Below, in pieces: positions 24,538-33,316 of a DNA stretch of 64,000 nucleotides (position 1 is the first letter of the stretch; each line of letters starts with the position of its first letter). The translations under genes and the position numbers were made by a program. Source of the stretch: Plantactinospora endophytica (GTDB lineage: Bacteria > Actinomycetota > Actinomycetes > Mycobacteriales > Micromonosporaceae); the NCBI RefSeq assembly GCF_016862915.1, contig NZ_BONW01000010.1, positions 1-64,000 of the forward strand, in the 5' to 3' direction. A model generated the notes under the pieces. That model saw only the letters and a list, made by a program, of their open reading frames with translations, was not told the DNA's origin and did no database searches.

Positions 24538-25257
24538 ATGATCGGCAAGCTGGAGATGGTGGTGCTCGACGCGCCCGACATCGTCCGTCTCTCCGAGTTC
24601 TACCGGGGCCTGACCGGCTGGGTGGAGTCGGACATCGACGACGACTGGATCACGCTCGACACCCCCGACGGCTGGCAGGTCGCCCTGCAGTCGGCCCCGG
24701 ACCATCAGCCGCCGAGCTGGCCCGGCCAGGCCCGACCACAGCAGGCGCACCTGGACCTGCGGGTGCCGGACCTCGACGCCGGCCTCGACCTGGCGGTCAA
24801 GCTCGGCGGCACCCTGCTGGCCAGGAACGAGACGTGGTACACGGTCGCCGACCCGGCCGGGCACCCGTTCGACCTGTGCCTGAAGGCGGACGACCCGAAC
24901 ACCACCCTGATGGGCGTGATGCTGGACTGCCCGGACGCGAAGCTGCTGAGCGCCTTCTACGCCGAACTGCTCGGCAAGCCGGTGACGTACGAGGCCGACG
25001 GCATGGCGATGGTCGGCAACGACGGCGAGCAGCCGGTGCTGTTCCAGCAGGTGGCCGACTACACTCCGCCGCGCTGGCCGGACCCGGCCCACCCCCAGCA
25101 GGTGCACCTCGACGTGATCGTCGAGGACTTCGACGTCGCCGAGCCGGCGGTGCTCGCCCTCGGCGCCACCAGGCAGCCCGGCGGGGGACGGACGTTCCGG
25201 GTCTACACCGACCCGGCCGACAAGCCGTTCTGCCTGACCCGACCGGGACAGTCGTAG
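24538..25257 (+). CDS. Two-domain VOC (glyoxalase-like) protein
   Basis: A 239-residue protein of two tandem vicinal-oxygen-chelate domains (about residues 4-120 and 125-235). Each has the LDAPDIVRLSEFYRGLTGW / LDCPDAKLLSAFYAELLGKPV opening and an ending HLDLRVPDLDAGL / HLDVIVEDFDVAE. VOC members include glyoxalases, extradiol dioxygenases and bleomycin-type resistance proteins; paired domains of this type usually lack a known activity. ATG at 24538 with GAGGGA ten bases upstream. It converges on the M28 peptidase gene, with a hairpin between. Confidence 0.9.
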   Translation: MIGKLEMVVLDAPDIVRLSEFYRGLTGWVESDIDDDWITLDTPDGWQVALQSAPDHQPPSWPGQARPQQAHLDLRVPDLDAGLDLAVKLGGTLLARNETWYTVADPAGHPFDLCLKADDPNTTLMGVMLDCPDAKLLSAFYAELLGKPVTYEADGMAMVGNDGEQPVLFQQVADYTPPRWPDPAHPQQVHLDVIVEDFDVAEPAVLALGATRQPGGGRTFRVYTDPADKPFCLTRPGQS

Positions 25258-25448
25258 CCCTCCGACCGGTCGCCTCCGCGATGTGCTCCATCACCCCGCC
25301 GACGTAGACCCGGCCCCCGCACGCCCCGGGCGGACACGGCGTGCGGGACCGTCGCCCAGTCGGCGGGACACAGCCGCCGTCCGGGCGGCCGTGGTGCGGA
25401 CCCACCGTCCGGCGTGCCGTGGTGCAGATCCGGTGACCGGACGCCGCA

Positions 25449-25477
25449 GCCCGGCCCCCGCTCCGGGAGGGCCGGGC
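25449..25477. terminator. Hairpin between convergent VOC and peptidase genes
   Basis: GCCCGGCCC (25449-25457) pairs perfectly with GGGCCGGGC (25469-25477) around 11 bases. It lies between stops at 25257 and 25491 and could serve both. Confidence 0.55.
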
Positions 25478-25490
25478 CGACACCGGCTGG

Positions 25491-26960
25491 TCAGCTACCG
25501 GGGCGGGGGAACGCCACCGGGCTGCGGTGCCCGGCGGTGTCGACGGCGCGTACCCCGAAGAAGACGTTGTCCTTGGACAGGTCGATGGTGGTCGTGGTGA
25601 CGTCGCCGACCGGGATCACGTGGGTCCACTCCGGCGCGGTGGTCTCCCGCCAGACGACCTCGTAACCGGCCAGGTCCGGCTCGGTGCCCCGGGTCCAGCG
25701 CAGTTGGGTGTCGTTGGTCAGGTTCGTGGTGACGATGGTGACGCCCTTCGGGGTACCCGGGGCCTGGGCCAGGGACCAGAGCGCCGCCGCGTTCACCTTG
25801 GCCACCCGGGTGATGTACTCGAAGTCGCAGAACTCCGGCAGGTCGCCGTACTGCTTGCCGTCGACCACCCGGACGTCCTGGTGCTGGTGCGCGAAGTCCT
25901 CGTTCGGCTCGGTGAACCGGCCGGCCGGGTAACCCTGTTCCAGGAACGAGATGTGGTCGCTGCCGCGCAGGTAGCGGTCCCGGCGGTAGATCACCCGTAC
26001 CCGCATCCCGGTGCTGTCGTTGTCGGCGACGTCGCTGACGTACCGGGCGAGTTGCCGGCTCGGCGAGTCGTTCTCGCCGCCGACGGAGCGCCGGGTGTTC
26101 CCCTCGGCCGGCGTCTCGGCGGTCGGCACGCCCTCGGCGAAGAGCCGCAGCGTACGCCGGTCCCGGGTGCCGTCGTCGGCGGTCGAACTGCCGACGATGT
26201 CGTCGCTGAACATGCCCTGGACGTCCGCGCCGGCCGCCTTGTACTGCCGGGCCATGTACCCCGACCCGTAGAGCCCCTGCTCCTCGCCGGCCACCGCCGC
26301 GAAGACGATGGTCGCCTCGCTGCGCCGGGTCGCCATCAGCCGGGCGAGTTCCATCGCCACCGCCACCCCGGAAGCGTCGTCGTCGGCGCCCGGCGAGTCG
26401 CTGGTGGCGTCCATGACGTCGGTGCACCGGGAGTCGTAGTGACCGGTGACCACGTAGATCCGGTCCGGCGAGGTCTCGCCGCGCAGCGTGGCGACGACGT
26501 TGGTGATCCGGGTCGGCACCGGGATCCGGGACGCCGGCTCCTGGACGTACGACTGGAGTTCCACAGTCATCCGGCCGCCGGACCGGGCGGCGTAGCCCTG
26601 CATCTGCTGGTAGATCCAGTCTCGGGCGGCCCCGATCCCGCGGACCGGGTCGTCCTGGCTGGACAGGGTGTGCCGGGTGCCGAACTCGGCGAGCCGGCGG
26701 ACGATCGCCTCGATCCGGCGCTGGTCGATCTCGCGGAGCAGTTCCCGGAGCTCGCGGTCTGGCGACTGGGGCCGGATCGGTCGGCCGGGACCGGAGGGGC
26801 CGCCGGCGGTGGCGGCGGAGGCGGCCGAGGCGCCGGCCAGCGGTGCGGCGGCCGTGGCGGCCGCGGTGACGGTGGCGGCGGAGAGGAACGTACGGCGGCT
26901 GGGCTTCGTGGGCCCGTCGCGTCGGGAGTCCGTGGAGTCCGTGGAGTCCTGGGATGTCAT
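25491..26960 (-). CDS. Secreted M28 family aminopeptidase
   Basis: A 489-residue zinc peptidase with a twin-arginine signal (SRRTFLSAATVTAAATAAAPLAG, with the RR in KPSRRTFLSAA) and an Ala-rich cleavage region. The metal ligands are in GHYDSR (His), GADDDASGVAVAMELAR (Asp), the catalytic AGEEQGLYGSGY (Glu-Glu), and RGSDHISFLEQGYPAGRF (His). The C-terminal 85 residues (PGTPKGVTIVTTNLTNDTQLRW onward) look like a fibronectin type III domain. It should be exported folded and release N-terminal amino acids. Several in-frame starts exist between 26978 and 26960; none has a strong ribosome site. A long open frame on the opposite strand is a GC artefact. Confidence 0.88.
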   Translation of the reverse strand: MTSQDSTDSTDSRRDGPTKPSRRTFLSAATVTAAATAAAPLAGASAASAATAGGPSGPGRPIRPQSPDRELRELLREIDQRRIEAIVRRLAEFGTRHTLSSQDDPVRGIGAARDWIYQQMQGYAARSGGRMTVELQSYVQEPASRIPVPTRITNVVATLRGETSPDRIYVVTGHYDSRCTDVMDATSDSPGADDDASGVAVAMELARLMATRRSEATIVFAAVAGEEQGLYGSGYMARQYKAAGADVQGMFSDDIVGSSTADDGTRDRRTLRLFAEGVPTAETPAEGNTRRSVGGENDSPSRQLARYVSDVADNDSTGMRVRVIYRRDRYLRGSDHISFLEQGYPAGRFTEPNEDFAHQHQDVRVVDGKQYGDLPEFCDFEYITRVAKVNAAALWSLAQAPGTPKGVTIVTTNLTNDTQLRWTRGTEPDLAGYEVVWRETTAPEWTHVIPVGDVTTTTIDLSKDNVFFGVRAVDTAGHRSPVAFPRPGS

Positions 26961-27146
26961 GACAGGCATCGTCATCAATGCGAGCTGTGGCTGTCAACGG
27001 GCATGATCGTTTTGCCTGCCCGGTTCACCGTCGCCCCGCCCCACCCGGGCTGTGGCCTACCCCCCGGGCCGGTGCTGCGGGCCGGTCGTGACCGGGATAC
27101 CCCGGCGGTGGGTTTGCCCGGCCGATGCCCGGGAACGGGCGTTCTC

Positions 27147-28445
27147 ATGACGAAACCGCGCGTTGTCATCGTCGGGGCCGGGTTCGCCGGCTACCACGCG
27201 GCGAAGAACCTGTCCCGGATCGCCAACGGCCGGGCCGAGATCGTGCTGCTGAACCCGACCGACTTCTTCCTCTACGTCCCGCTGCTGCCCGAGGTGGCGG
27301 CCGGGATCCTGGAACCGAGCCGGGTCTCGGTCTCCCTCGCCGGCACCCTGGACGGGGTCCGGGTCGTCATCGGCGAGGCGCGGCACATCGACCTGGCCGC
27401 GAAGCGGGTCGACTACACCGGCGCGGAGGGCGACCCCGCACACCTCGACTTCGACCGGCTGATCATCTCGGTCGGCAGCGTCAACAAGCTGCTGCCGATC
27501 CCGGGGGTCACCGAGCACGCACACGGGTTCCGGGGGCTGCCCGAGGCGCTCTACCTGCACGACCACGTGGTCTCCCAGATCGAGCTGGCCGAGGCGACCG
27601 ACGACCCGGCCGAGCGGGACGCCCGGACCACGTTCGTGGTGGTCGGCGCCGGCTACACGGGTACGGAGGTGGCCGCGCACGGCCAGCTCTTCACCGACGC
27701 GCTCGCCGCCCAGCACCCCCGGCTCGGCGTACGGCCGCGCTGGATGCTGCTCGACCTCGCCGAACGGGTACTGCCGGAACTCGACCAGCGGATGTCGGAC
27801 ACCGCCCGGCGGGTACTCGACGAGCGGGGCGTCGACGTCCGGATGGGCACCACGGTCAAGGAGGCGACGGCCGACGGGGTGAAGCTCAGCGACGGCGAGT
27901 ACGTGCCGACCCGGTCACTGATCTGGTGCGTCGGCGTACGCCCCGATCCGCTCGTGGCCGACCTGGGGCTGCCCACCGAGAAGGGACGGCTGGTGGTGGA
28001 CGAGTTCCTCAACGTCCCCGGCTTCCCCGACGTGTACGCCTGCGGCGACGCCGCCGCCGTACCCGACCTGACCCGGCCGGGGCAGGCGACGGCGATGACC
28101 GCCCAGCACGCCCAGCGGCAGGGCAAACTGGCCGCGCACAACGTCGCCGCCTCGTACGGGCAGGGCAAGCGGCGGCCGTACCGCCACCACGACCTCGGGT
28201 TCGTGGTCGATCTCGGCGGCACCGACGCCGCCGCGAACCCGGTGCACGTGCCGCTCTCCGGGCTGCCTGCGAAGGCGGTGACCCGGGGGTACCACCTGCT
28301 GGCGATGCCGGCGAACCGGGCCCGGGTGAGCGCCGACTGGCTGCTGGACGCGGCGTTCACCCGACAGGCGGTCCAGCTCGGGCTCGTGCCGGCGAACGCC
28401 GTACCGCTGGAGAGCGCCTCGCCGGAACTGCCGGTCCGCCGGTAG
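27147..28445 (+). CDS. NAD(P)/FAD-dependent oxidoreductase, NDH-2-like
   Basis: A 432-residue flavoprotein related to type II NADH dehydrogenase. It has two dinucleotide folds: VVIVGAGFAGYHAAKNL near the N-terminus for FAD and VVVGAGYTGTEVAAHGQ (about residue 168) for NAD(P)H. The C-terminal FAD contact is VYACGDAAAVPDLT with QHAQRQGKLAAHNV after it. Type II enzymes pass electrons from NADH to menaquinone at the inner face of the membrane without pumping protons. ATG at 27147 is fixed by the start of the first fold; the frame is open upstream only because it runs antisense to the peptidase. The C-terminal amphipathic region is short. Confidence 0.88.
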   Translation: MTKPRVVIVGAGFAGYHAAKNLSRIANGRAEIVLLNPTDFFLYVPLLPEVAAGILEPSRVSVSLAGTLDGVRVVIGEARHIDLAAKRVDYTGAEGDPAHLDFDRLIISVGSVNKLLPIPGVTEHAHGFRGLPEALYLHDHVVSQIELAEATDDPAERDARTTFVVVGAGYTGTEVAAHGQLFTDALAAQHPRLGVRPRWMLLDLAERVLPELDQRMSDTARRVLDERGVDVRMGTTVKEATADGVKLSDGEYVPTRSLIWCVGVRPDPLVADLGLPTEKGRLVVDEFLNVPGFPDVYACGDAAAVPDLTRPGQATAMTAQHAQRQGKLAAHNVAASYGQGKRRPYRHHDLGFVVDLGGTDAAANPVHVPLSGLPAKAVTRGYHLLAMPANRARVSADWLLDAAFTRQAVQLGLVPANAVPLESASPELPVRR

Positions 28446-28497
28446 CGGCGCCGCCGGCCCGCCCGGTGGCGGCGGGTGCCCGGCAGGCCCGGGTCGT

Positions 28498-28622
28498 GCG
28501 GATCGAGGACCGGGGCGCGGTCGCCCTTGTCCGCTACGGAGCCGGCGGGGCCGTCCCGGCGCGGATCAAGGACCGGGGCGCGGTCCCCTCGGCCGCTCCG
28601 GAGCCGGCGGAGCCATCCCGGC
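28498..28622. repeat. 62-63-bp repeat duplicating the DUF2267 gene 3' end
   Basis: Copy 1 (28498-28560) and copy 2 (28561-28622) match at most positions. Copy 2 contains the stop and the last 18 codons of the minus-strand DUF2267 gene; in copy 1 the stop triplet has changed (TCG instead of TCA on this strand). Confidence 0.85.
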
Positions 28623-29585
28623 GCTGACCTCGTTGATGGCGTCGTCGATCTGGTGTGCGAGCGTCACGTCCAGCGCGGTTACCGCGTCCAGCGACCGGGT
28701 CCGCACGGTGAGTACGGCGCTCGACGGCGTGTCGCGGCCGACCGTCGGCCCCCGGCCGGTCTCCGGGCGGAGCCGGGCCAGCCGGCCGAGCACCCGGTCG
28801 AGGTTTTCCGGTGGCAGCTCGATGGAGCGGGTCAGCCGGCGCCGGTCACCGGACCAGTAGGGCAGGGTCGCCAACGCGTCCCGGAGTTCGTCGTCGGTCA
28901 GTGCCGCCGTGGCGCCGGCCGGGTCGACCAGACCGCCGCCGGCCGGCGGCGGCCCGAGCAGGTCCCGCAACTCCGGGGGCAGGTTCAACGAGTCGACCAG
29001 TCCGCCGTCCTGCGCGGCGAGCGCGCTCAGCGTCGCCTGCGCCTGGTACCTCGCCTGTTCCGGGCTGCGGTGGGTGAGCCGGGCCACCTCGTCGAGAAAG
29101 CCGGCCAGGTCGCGGCGCCGGTTGCCGGCGGCCAGCGACCCGTCGTCGTACAACTGGTTCGGCACGGCGTCGAGCAGCCGCTGCCGGTCGGCGCTGTCCA
29201 GGGCCCGGGCCAGCGCGACCACGGTCGCCCCGGCGGCGGCCCGGGCCTGTTCGAAGTCGACGCCGGCCCGGCGCCCGATGTCGGAGACGAGTTCCCGGTA
29301 CGCGATCACCGCGACCTCGGTGGTGGTCGTGCCGACCAGTTCGTCGGGGACCGGAGCGGGGCGCTCGGCCGGCGCCGGCGGCGGGGTGACCGGGCCGCCC
29401 CGCTCGGTGCTCGGCTTGCGGTTGCCGGCTGGTGCGGGTCCGTTGCGGCGACCCCGGTCGAGGCTCTCCAGTTGCTTGTCCGCGCCGAGGGTCGCGCCGA
29501 CCTCGCTCGGCCGCCGGCCCTGCTGGCGGGCCTGCCGGGCCAGGGTACGGCGCCGCTGGTTGTCGCCCTCCATCTGCTTGCCCAT
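28566..29585 (-). CDS. DUF2267 protein with a pterin dehydratase-like end
   Basis: A 339-residue protein in three parts. Residues 1-60 are basic (KQMEGDNQRRRTLARQARQQGRRPSEVGATLGA), like small plasmid-stabilisation-type proteins. Residues 75-235 are a DUF2267 domain (two halves, TEVAVIAYRELVSDIGRRAGVDFEQARAAAGATV and ARLTHRSPEQARYQAQATLSALA). Residues 240-325 (LTDDELRDALATLPYWSGDRRRLTRSIEL and TVRTRSLDAVTALDVTLAHQIDDAIN) follow the pattern of 4a-hydroxytetrahydrobiopterin dehydratase, but the catalytic HHPD block is replaced by GRGPTVGRD. That end is probably not an active enzyme. Start ATG at 29585. Its 3' end lies in a tandem repeat. Confidence 0.8.
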   Translation of the reverse strand: MGKQMEGDNQRRRTLARQARQQGRRPSEVGATLGADKQLESLDRGRRNGPAPAGNRKPSTERGGPVTPPPAPAERPAPVPDELVGTTTTEVAVIAYRELVSDIGRRAGVDFEQARAAAGATVVALARALDSADRQRLLDAVPNQLYDDGSLAAGNRRRDLAGFLDEVARLTHRSPEQARYQAQATLSALAAQDGGLVDSLNLPPELRDLLGPPPAGGGLVDPAGATAALTDDELRDALATLPYWSGDRRRLTRSIELPPENLDRVLGRLARLRPETGRGPTVGRDTPSSAVLTVRTRSLDAVTALDVTLAHQIDDAINEVSAGMAPPAPERPRGPRPGP

Positions 29586-29992
29586 GCCGTCTCCTCGCTG
29601 CGCTCGTCGTCGTCACGAGGCCCCCGGCCGTACCGGCAGAGGGCTTACGACCTCGGCTCGCTCCGCGTGTCGCCACCGCCGGCCGGCGTACGCGCCGGTA
29701 ACCGGTACGCCTGCGGCGCGGTCATTCGCCTTCCCGAGGCGGCATCGGCGAAACACGCCCGGCACATCCGCGCGCCGTGCCGGCTTCCGCCGGGTGTACC
29801 GCCTCCCGACCCGCGCCCAGCCCGGCACCGAGCATGGCGCCGAACGCTCCCGCCCCACCGGGGATCCGGGCAGCTCACCCGCTCCGGGTGAGGAGTACTC
29901 ACCCGTACCGCGCCGATGATCGAACCGGCTCGGCAGACCGCCGTCCCGGCCATCGACCGGGGGAGGCGTACCGCCGGGGGAGGAAGGTCGCC
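29586..29992. other. 407-bp gap with no supported gene
   Basis: Between the divergent DUF2267 gene and the 103-residue hypothetical gene. A minus-strand open frame of 102 codons lies at 29645-29953 but has no recognisable domain or ribosome site. GGGGGAGGAAGG at 29976-29987 is the ribosome site of the next gene. No other structure seen. Confidence 0.45.
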
Positions 29993-30304
29993 ATGAAGAG
30001 GATCGTCGAGATCGTCCCCGCCCGACCCGGTTGGTACGCCCGCTGGCGCCTCGCCCCGGACACGACCCGGTGCTATCCGGTGTCGCTCTGGGCGCTGCTG
30101 GAGGAAACCGACGAGGGTGGTCGGGAGGTCATCGGGGTGGACGCCGTCGGCCAGTGGCCCGGCTCGGAGGAGAACGAGGCGGGTGGCGAGTTCGTCCGCT
30201 ACCTGTTCCAGCCGCCGGAGAGCGGCGCGCCCGAGGATGCCGCCCAGCCGGACGAACTGGGCGTCGAGCCGACCCGCCAGCCGGCCCGACTCAAGGCGGT
30301 CTGA
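29993..30304 (+). CDS. Hypothetical protein
   Basis: A small acidic protein of 103 residues without signal peptide or membrane segment. I do not recognise a family. The start is well supported: GGGGGAGGAAGG lies five bases before the ATG. The first 60 residues are rich in Trp, Arg and Glu and seem folded (KRIVEIVPARPGWYARWRLA...VIGVDAVGQWPGSEENEAGGEFVRYLF), followed by a flexible Pro/Glu tail. A longer frame from 29777 has no such support. It is alone on its strand and converges with the aldo/keto reductase. Confidence 0.6.
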   Translation: MKRIVEIVPARPGWYARWRLAPDTTRCYPVSLWALLEETDEGGREVIGVDAVGQWPGSEENEAGGEFVRYLFQPPESGAPEDAAQPDELGVEPTRQPARLKAV

Positions 30305-30441
30305 CGATCGGGCGGTCGCGGCCCTGGCCGTGCCCGGTCGGCGTCCTCCGGGGCGGCGTTCTCGTCGGCCCGGGAACCGGCTGCAGCGCGGGTCGGGTGG
30401 TTCGAGGACGAGGGTGGCCGGGGATCTGCCAGCTCAGCACT

Positions 30442-30473
30442 GCTGAACCGACACACCGCTGAACCGACACCAC
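30442..30473. repeat. 16-bp direct repeat
   Basis: GCTGAACCGACACACC (30442-30457) is followed by GCTGAACCGACACCAC (30458-30473), between the convergent hypothetical and reductase genes. Confidence 0.8.
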
Positions 30474-30485
30474 GCACCCGCACGT

Positions 30486-31334
30486 TCAGAGCAGTTCCAG
30501 CGGTCGTGGACCGTCGGGTGCCGGGAAGGCCCGGTCGAGTTCGGCGAGGTCCTCCTCGGTCAGCGTCAGGTCGACCGCCGCGCGGTTCTCCCGGACGTGC
30601 TCCGGGGTGCTGGCCTTGGTCACCGTGCACACCCCGTCCCGACCGAGCAGCCAGGCCAGTCCCACCTGCCCCGGCGTCGCACCGTGCCGCCGCGCGACGC
30701 GGGCCAGGGCCGGGTGGTCGAGCATCCGGCCCCGCTCCAGCGGCGAGTACGCCATCACCGGCAGGCCGGCGGCGCGGCAGCGGGGGAGGAGGTCCCACTC
30801 GATGCCCCGCCGTACGAGGTTGTAGGGGATCTGGTCCGTCTCGACCGCCGTACCGCCGGGGATGCCGGCCAGTTCGACCACCTCCGGTACGTCGAAGTTG
30901 CTCACCCCCCAGTGCCGGATCAGTCCCTGGGTCATCAGGCTGGTGAACGCCTCGACCGTCTCCGGCAGCGGTGCGTCGCCCCGCTGGTGCAGGAGGTACA
31001 GGTCGATCCGGTCGGTGCCGAGCCGCTCCAGGCTGCGGGCGCAGGCGTCGGCGGTGCCGGTGACGTCCGCGTGCTCCGAAGAGACCTTGCTGACCAGGAA
31101 GATCTCCTCGCGCCGGTCGCCCAGCGCCTCCCGGACCAGTTCCTCGGCACCGCCGTCGGCGTATACCTCGGCGGTGTCGACCAGGGTGAGTCCGGCGTCC
31201 ACCCCGGCGCGGAGGGCGGCGATCTCGTCGTCCCGCCGTCGTGGGTCCTCCGCCATGCCCCAGGTGCCCTGGCCGAGCGCGGGAATCGCCTCGCCGGACG
31301 GAAGTGTGACCGTGGGGACGTGCCGCTCGGTCAT
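30486..31334 (-). CDS. Aldo/keto reductase
   Basis: An NADPH-dependent aldo/keto reductase of 282 residues, TIM-barrel fold. The catalytic tetrad is visible: Asp and Tyr in LVDTAEVYADG, Lys in EEIFLVSKVSS, and His in LYLLHQRGD (DLYLLH). The substrate-loop WGVSNFDVPEVVEL and the cofactor segment EHVRENRAAVDLTL follow. The ATG at 31334 has GGAAGGAG seven bases upstream. Single gene, divergent from the STAS-protein gene over 268 bases. Specific substrate unknown. Confidence 0.9.
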   Translation of the reverse strand: MTERHVPTVTLPSGEAIPALGQGTWGMAEDPRRRDDEIAALRAGVDAGLTLVDTAEVYADGGAEELVREALGDRREEIFLVSKVSSEHADVTGTADACARSLERLGTDRIDLYLLHQRGDAPLPETVEAFTSLMTQGLIRHWGVSNFDVPEVVELAGIPGGTAVETDQIPYNLVRRGIEWDLLPRCRAAGLPVMAYSPLERGRMLDHPALARVARRHGATPGQVGLAWLLGRDGVCTVTKASTPEHVRENRAAVDLTLTEEDLAELDRAFPAPDGPRPLELL

Positions 31335-31551
31335 GCCGGTGCTCCTTCCTGGCCGGGCCGTGTTTGACTGCCCGCCGCTGGGGCGCCTTCCCCCGGCCCT
31401 CTCCGACAAACCGGCCTCGCTGCTCGTGCCGGCAATGAGGTACGGGCGCCGCTGCTGGTGCCGGCGTCGACGGACAGCCCTCGGTCCTCGTCCGGGCCGA
31501 TCCGGAGACGGCCGGGTCGTACCGGGCCTCGATGTCGATCTAGTTGGTGCG

Positions 31552-31574
31552 TATACTTGCCTGACTGCAAGTAT
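31552..31574 (+). promoter_or_regulatory. Palindromic operator overlapping a -10 box
   Basis: ATACTTGC (31553-31560) and GCAAGTAT (31567-31574) form a perfect 8-base inverted repeat around six bases. TATACT (31552-31557), a near-consensus -10 box, overlaps the left arm. It is strikingly AT-rich for this genome. A repressor bound here would block transcription of the STAS gene that starts at 31602. Confidence 0.6.
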
Positions 31575-31601
31575 TGGCTGGTGGAGCGGACGGAGGCAGG
31601 T

Positions 31602-31946
31602 GTGGTTTTCTCCGTCAGGTATGTGGTGCATCCCAAGATCGTGCGCCTACACCTGGCCGGCGAACTGGACGTCACCACCGCGCCGGAACTCAGTGCCCAG
31701 ATCGACGCGTTGCTCGACGCGGGGCACCGGCGTCTGCTCGTCGACCTCGCGGAGCTGGCCTTCTGTGACTCCAGCGGGCTGGCGGCGTTCGTCCGGGGCG
31801 ACGACCGGGCGGGCTCGCTGGGCGGCTGGCTCCGACTGACCGGTGCGACGGGGCGGGTCGCCCGGGTTCTGGCGATCAGCGGCCTGGATGAATTGTTCCG
31901 CTATGACCAGGAGAGGCACGACCCGGCCCCGTTGGCCGATCGTTGA
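31602..31946 (+). CDS. STAS-domain anti-anti-sigma factor-like protein
   Basis: A 114-residue STAS-domain protein of the anti-sigma factor antagonist type. LHLAGELDVTTAPELSAQID opens the fold and LAFCDSSGLAAFV carries the phosphorylatable serine (S57). In the family, the unphosphorylated form captures a kinase-type anti-sigma factor and releases a sigma factor. GTG at 31602 is chosen because GGAGG (31592-31596) is correctly spaced; longer frames upstream run through the promoter. A response-regulator gene follows at 32060, but no partner kinase or sigma gene lies nearby. Confidence 0.85.
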   Translation: MVFSVRYVVHPKIVRLHLAGELDVTTAPELSAQIDALLDAGHRRLLVDLAELAFCDSSGLAAFVRGDDRAGSLGGWLRLTGATGRVARVLAISGLDELFRYDQERHDPAPLADR

Positions 31947-32059
31947 TCGGCTAGAGTTCCCACGCCGCGTCGATGGTCGACAGCTTGCCTTAGCCCGCAT
32001 CATTGGCTGGTGACGCGGGTGGCCGCCGTACCATCCCATCGACCAGAGGCAGGTATGCC

Positions 32060-32506
32060 GTGGACGCGACCGAGCCGGCCCCCGTACGCATCCTGGTCGT
32101 CGACGACGACCCCGGTGACGTCCTGATGATCGAGGAGGCGCTGGCCACCTCGGGCGTGCCGAAGTCGATCGACGTGGTCGGCGACGGCGAGGAGGCGATG
32201 GAGTTCCTGCACCGGGAGGGACGGCACCGCGAGGCTCCCCGGCCGGACATGATCCTGCTCGACCTCAACATGCCCCGGATGGACGGCCGGCAGGTGCTCG
32301 ACAAGGTCAAGAGCGACGAGGAGTTGCGTACCATCCCCATCGTCGTACTGACCACGTCCAACGCGGACACCGACATCCTCGGCAGCTACCGACTGCGGGC
32401 CAACGCGTACGTCACCAAGCCGATCGACCTCGACGACTTCAACGACGTGATCCGGCGGATCGACGAGTTCTTCGGTCAGATCGTGGTGTTGCCGAAGCGG
32501 CGCTGA
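32060..32506 (+). CDS. Single-domain response regulator (Rcp1-like)
   Basis: A 148-residue receiver domain with no output domain. ILVVDDDPGDVLMIEEAL supplies the acidic pocket, D68 (in MILLDLNMPRMDG) is the phosphorylation site, and VLTTSNADTDILGSY plus AYVTKPID give the conserved Thr and Lys. Regulators of this sort serve phytochrome-like or other hybrid kinases encoded elsewhere. The GTG at 32060 follows AGAGGCAGG. It lies 113 bases after the STAS gene on the same strand and may take part in the same signalling circuit. Confidence 0.88.
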   Translation: MDATEPAPVRILVVDDDPGDVLMIEEALATSGVPKSIDVVGDGEEAMEFLHREGRHREAPRPDMILLDLNMPRMDGRQVLDKVKSDEELRTIPIVVLTTSNADTDILGSYRLRANAYVTKPIDLDDFNDVIRRIDEFFGQIVVLPKRR

Positions 32507-32632
32507 GCGAGCCGCATGTCGGATGCGGGAAGGCCGCCCGAATACTGAACAATTTTCCCGATTCGCCCCGGTGGCGCTGCCGACTGAGCAGGATCTCAGG
32601 TGGTAAGTACACCGGCTGCCTGGGGGCGAAGC

Positions 32633-33121
32633 ATGGAATTCTCCGTCGTGGAAATCGGCTACGACCAGTACCAGGTCGACCGTTGCCTGGACGATCTGGG
32701 CGAGCGGCTGGCCCGGTTGGCGGTGCGGACGGACGCCGCCGCGCGAACCAATCCCGAACTGGCCCGGCTGCGGGCCGAGATCGCCCGGCTGGGCGAGTTG
32801 CTGACGGCACGGCCGGTTCCCGACGGCCCGTCCGGGCAGGCCCGGCAGGTCCTGCTGACCGCCGAACGGGAGGCGGCCGAGATCCTGGCCCGGGCCCGGG
32901 CCGACCTCGCGGCGGCCCGCGAGGAGGCCCGCCGGGTACGGGACCAGGTCTACGCCGAGGCGGTGCAGGCCCGACGGGACCTCGAGGCGGCGTTGCGGGC
33001 TCGACAGGTCCGCGCCGAACGGGCGGACGAGATCCTGCGTGGCGTCGGCGCCGGAGAACTGCGGATGGCCGTGGACCGGGTGGAGACCGCGACCGACGCC
33101 GTCACCGCTCCGGCCTCCTGA
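32633..33121 (+). CDS. DivIVA-like coiled-coil protein
   Basis: A 162-residue cytosolic protein with a short N-terminal DivIVA-type turn (FSVVEIGYDQYQVDRCLDDLGERL) and then a long coiled coil rich in Ala, Glu and Arg (about residues 45-135, EREAAEILARARADLAAAREEARRV). Such proteins bind curved membrane or assemble as filaments in polar growth of actinomycetes. The DivIVA cap is only weakly conserved, so an ATP-synthase-b-like or generic coiled coil is possible. ATG at 32633 chosen at the domain start. It stands between the response regulator and the DUF4178 operon. Confidence 0.65.
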   Translation: MEFSVVEIGYDQYQVDRCLDDLGERLARLAVRTDAAARTNPELARLRAEIARLGELLTARPVPDGPSGQARQVLLTAEREAAEILARARADLAAAREEARRVRDQVYAEAVQARRDLEAALRARQVRAERADEILRGVGAGELRMAVDRVETATDAVTAPAS

Positions 33122-33316
33122 CCGGGCGCCCGCCCGCCGGCACCGCTCCGGCGCACAGCTCTCGGCTTGGGGCGACACCGGCCACCCGGCGGCGTGGGGC
33201 AGCCGTCCGGACGGTGCTCACCCGGCCCGCCGGCTCCACTTCCGATCATGCGCTGTCGCGACGTGCGCGTGCTTGTTACCGTCGGCGCCCAAGCGGGATC
33301 GGAAGGAGTACGGGCG

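Noticed and set aside
25527-27146. Long open frame on the plus strand, antisense to the M28 peptidase and joined to the NDH-2-like gene
   Set aside because: Only an effect of high GC in the third codon position; its translation has no domain and the real dehydrogenase start is at 27147.
29645-29953. Minus-strand open frame of 102 codons with CRAC motif
   Set aside because: No ribosome site, no family, and Arg/Gly-rich composition typical of chance frames in this DNA.
31458-31601. N-terminal extension of the STAS protein
   Set aside because: It would start upstream of the palindromic promoter; the GTG at 31602 has a ribosome site and begins where the STAS fold begins.
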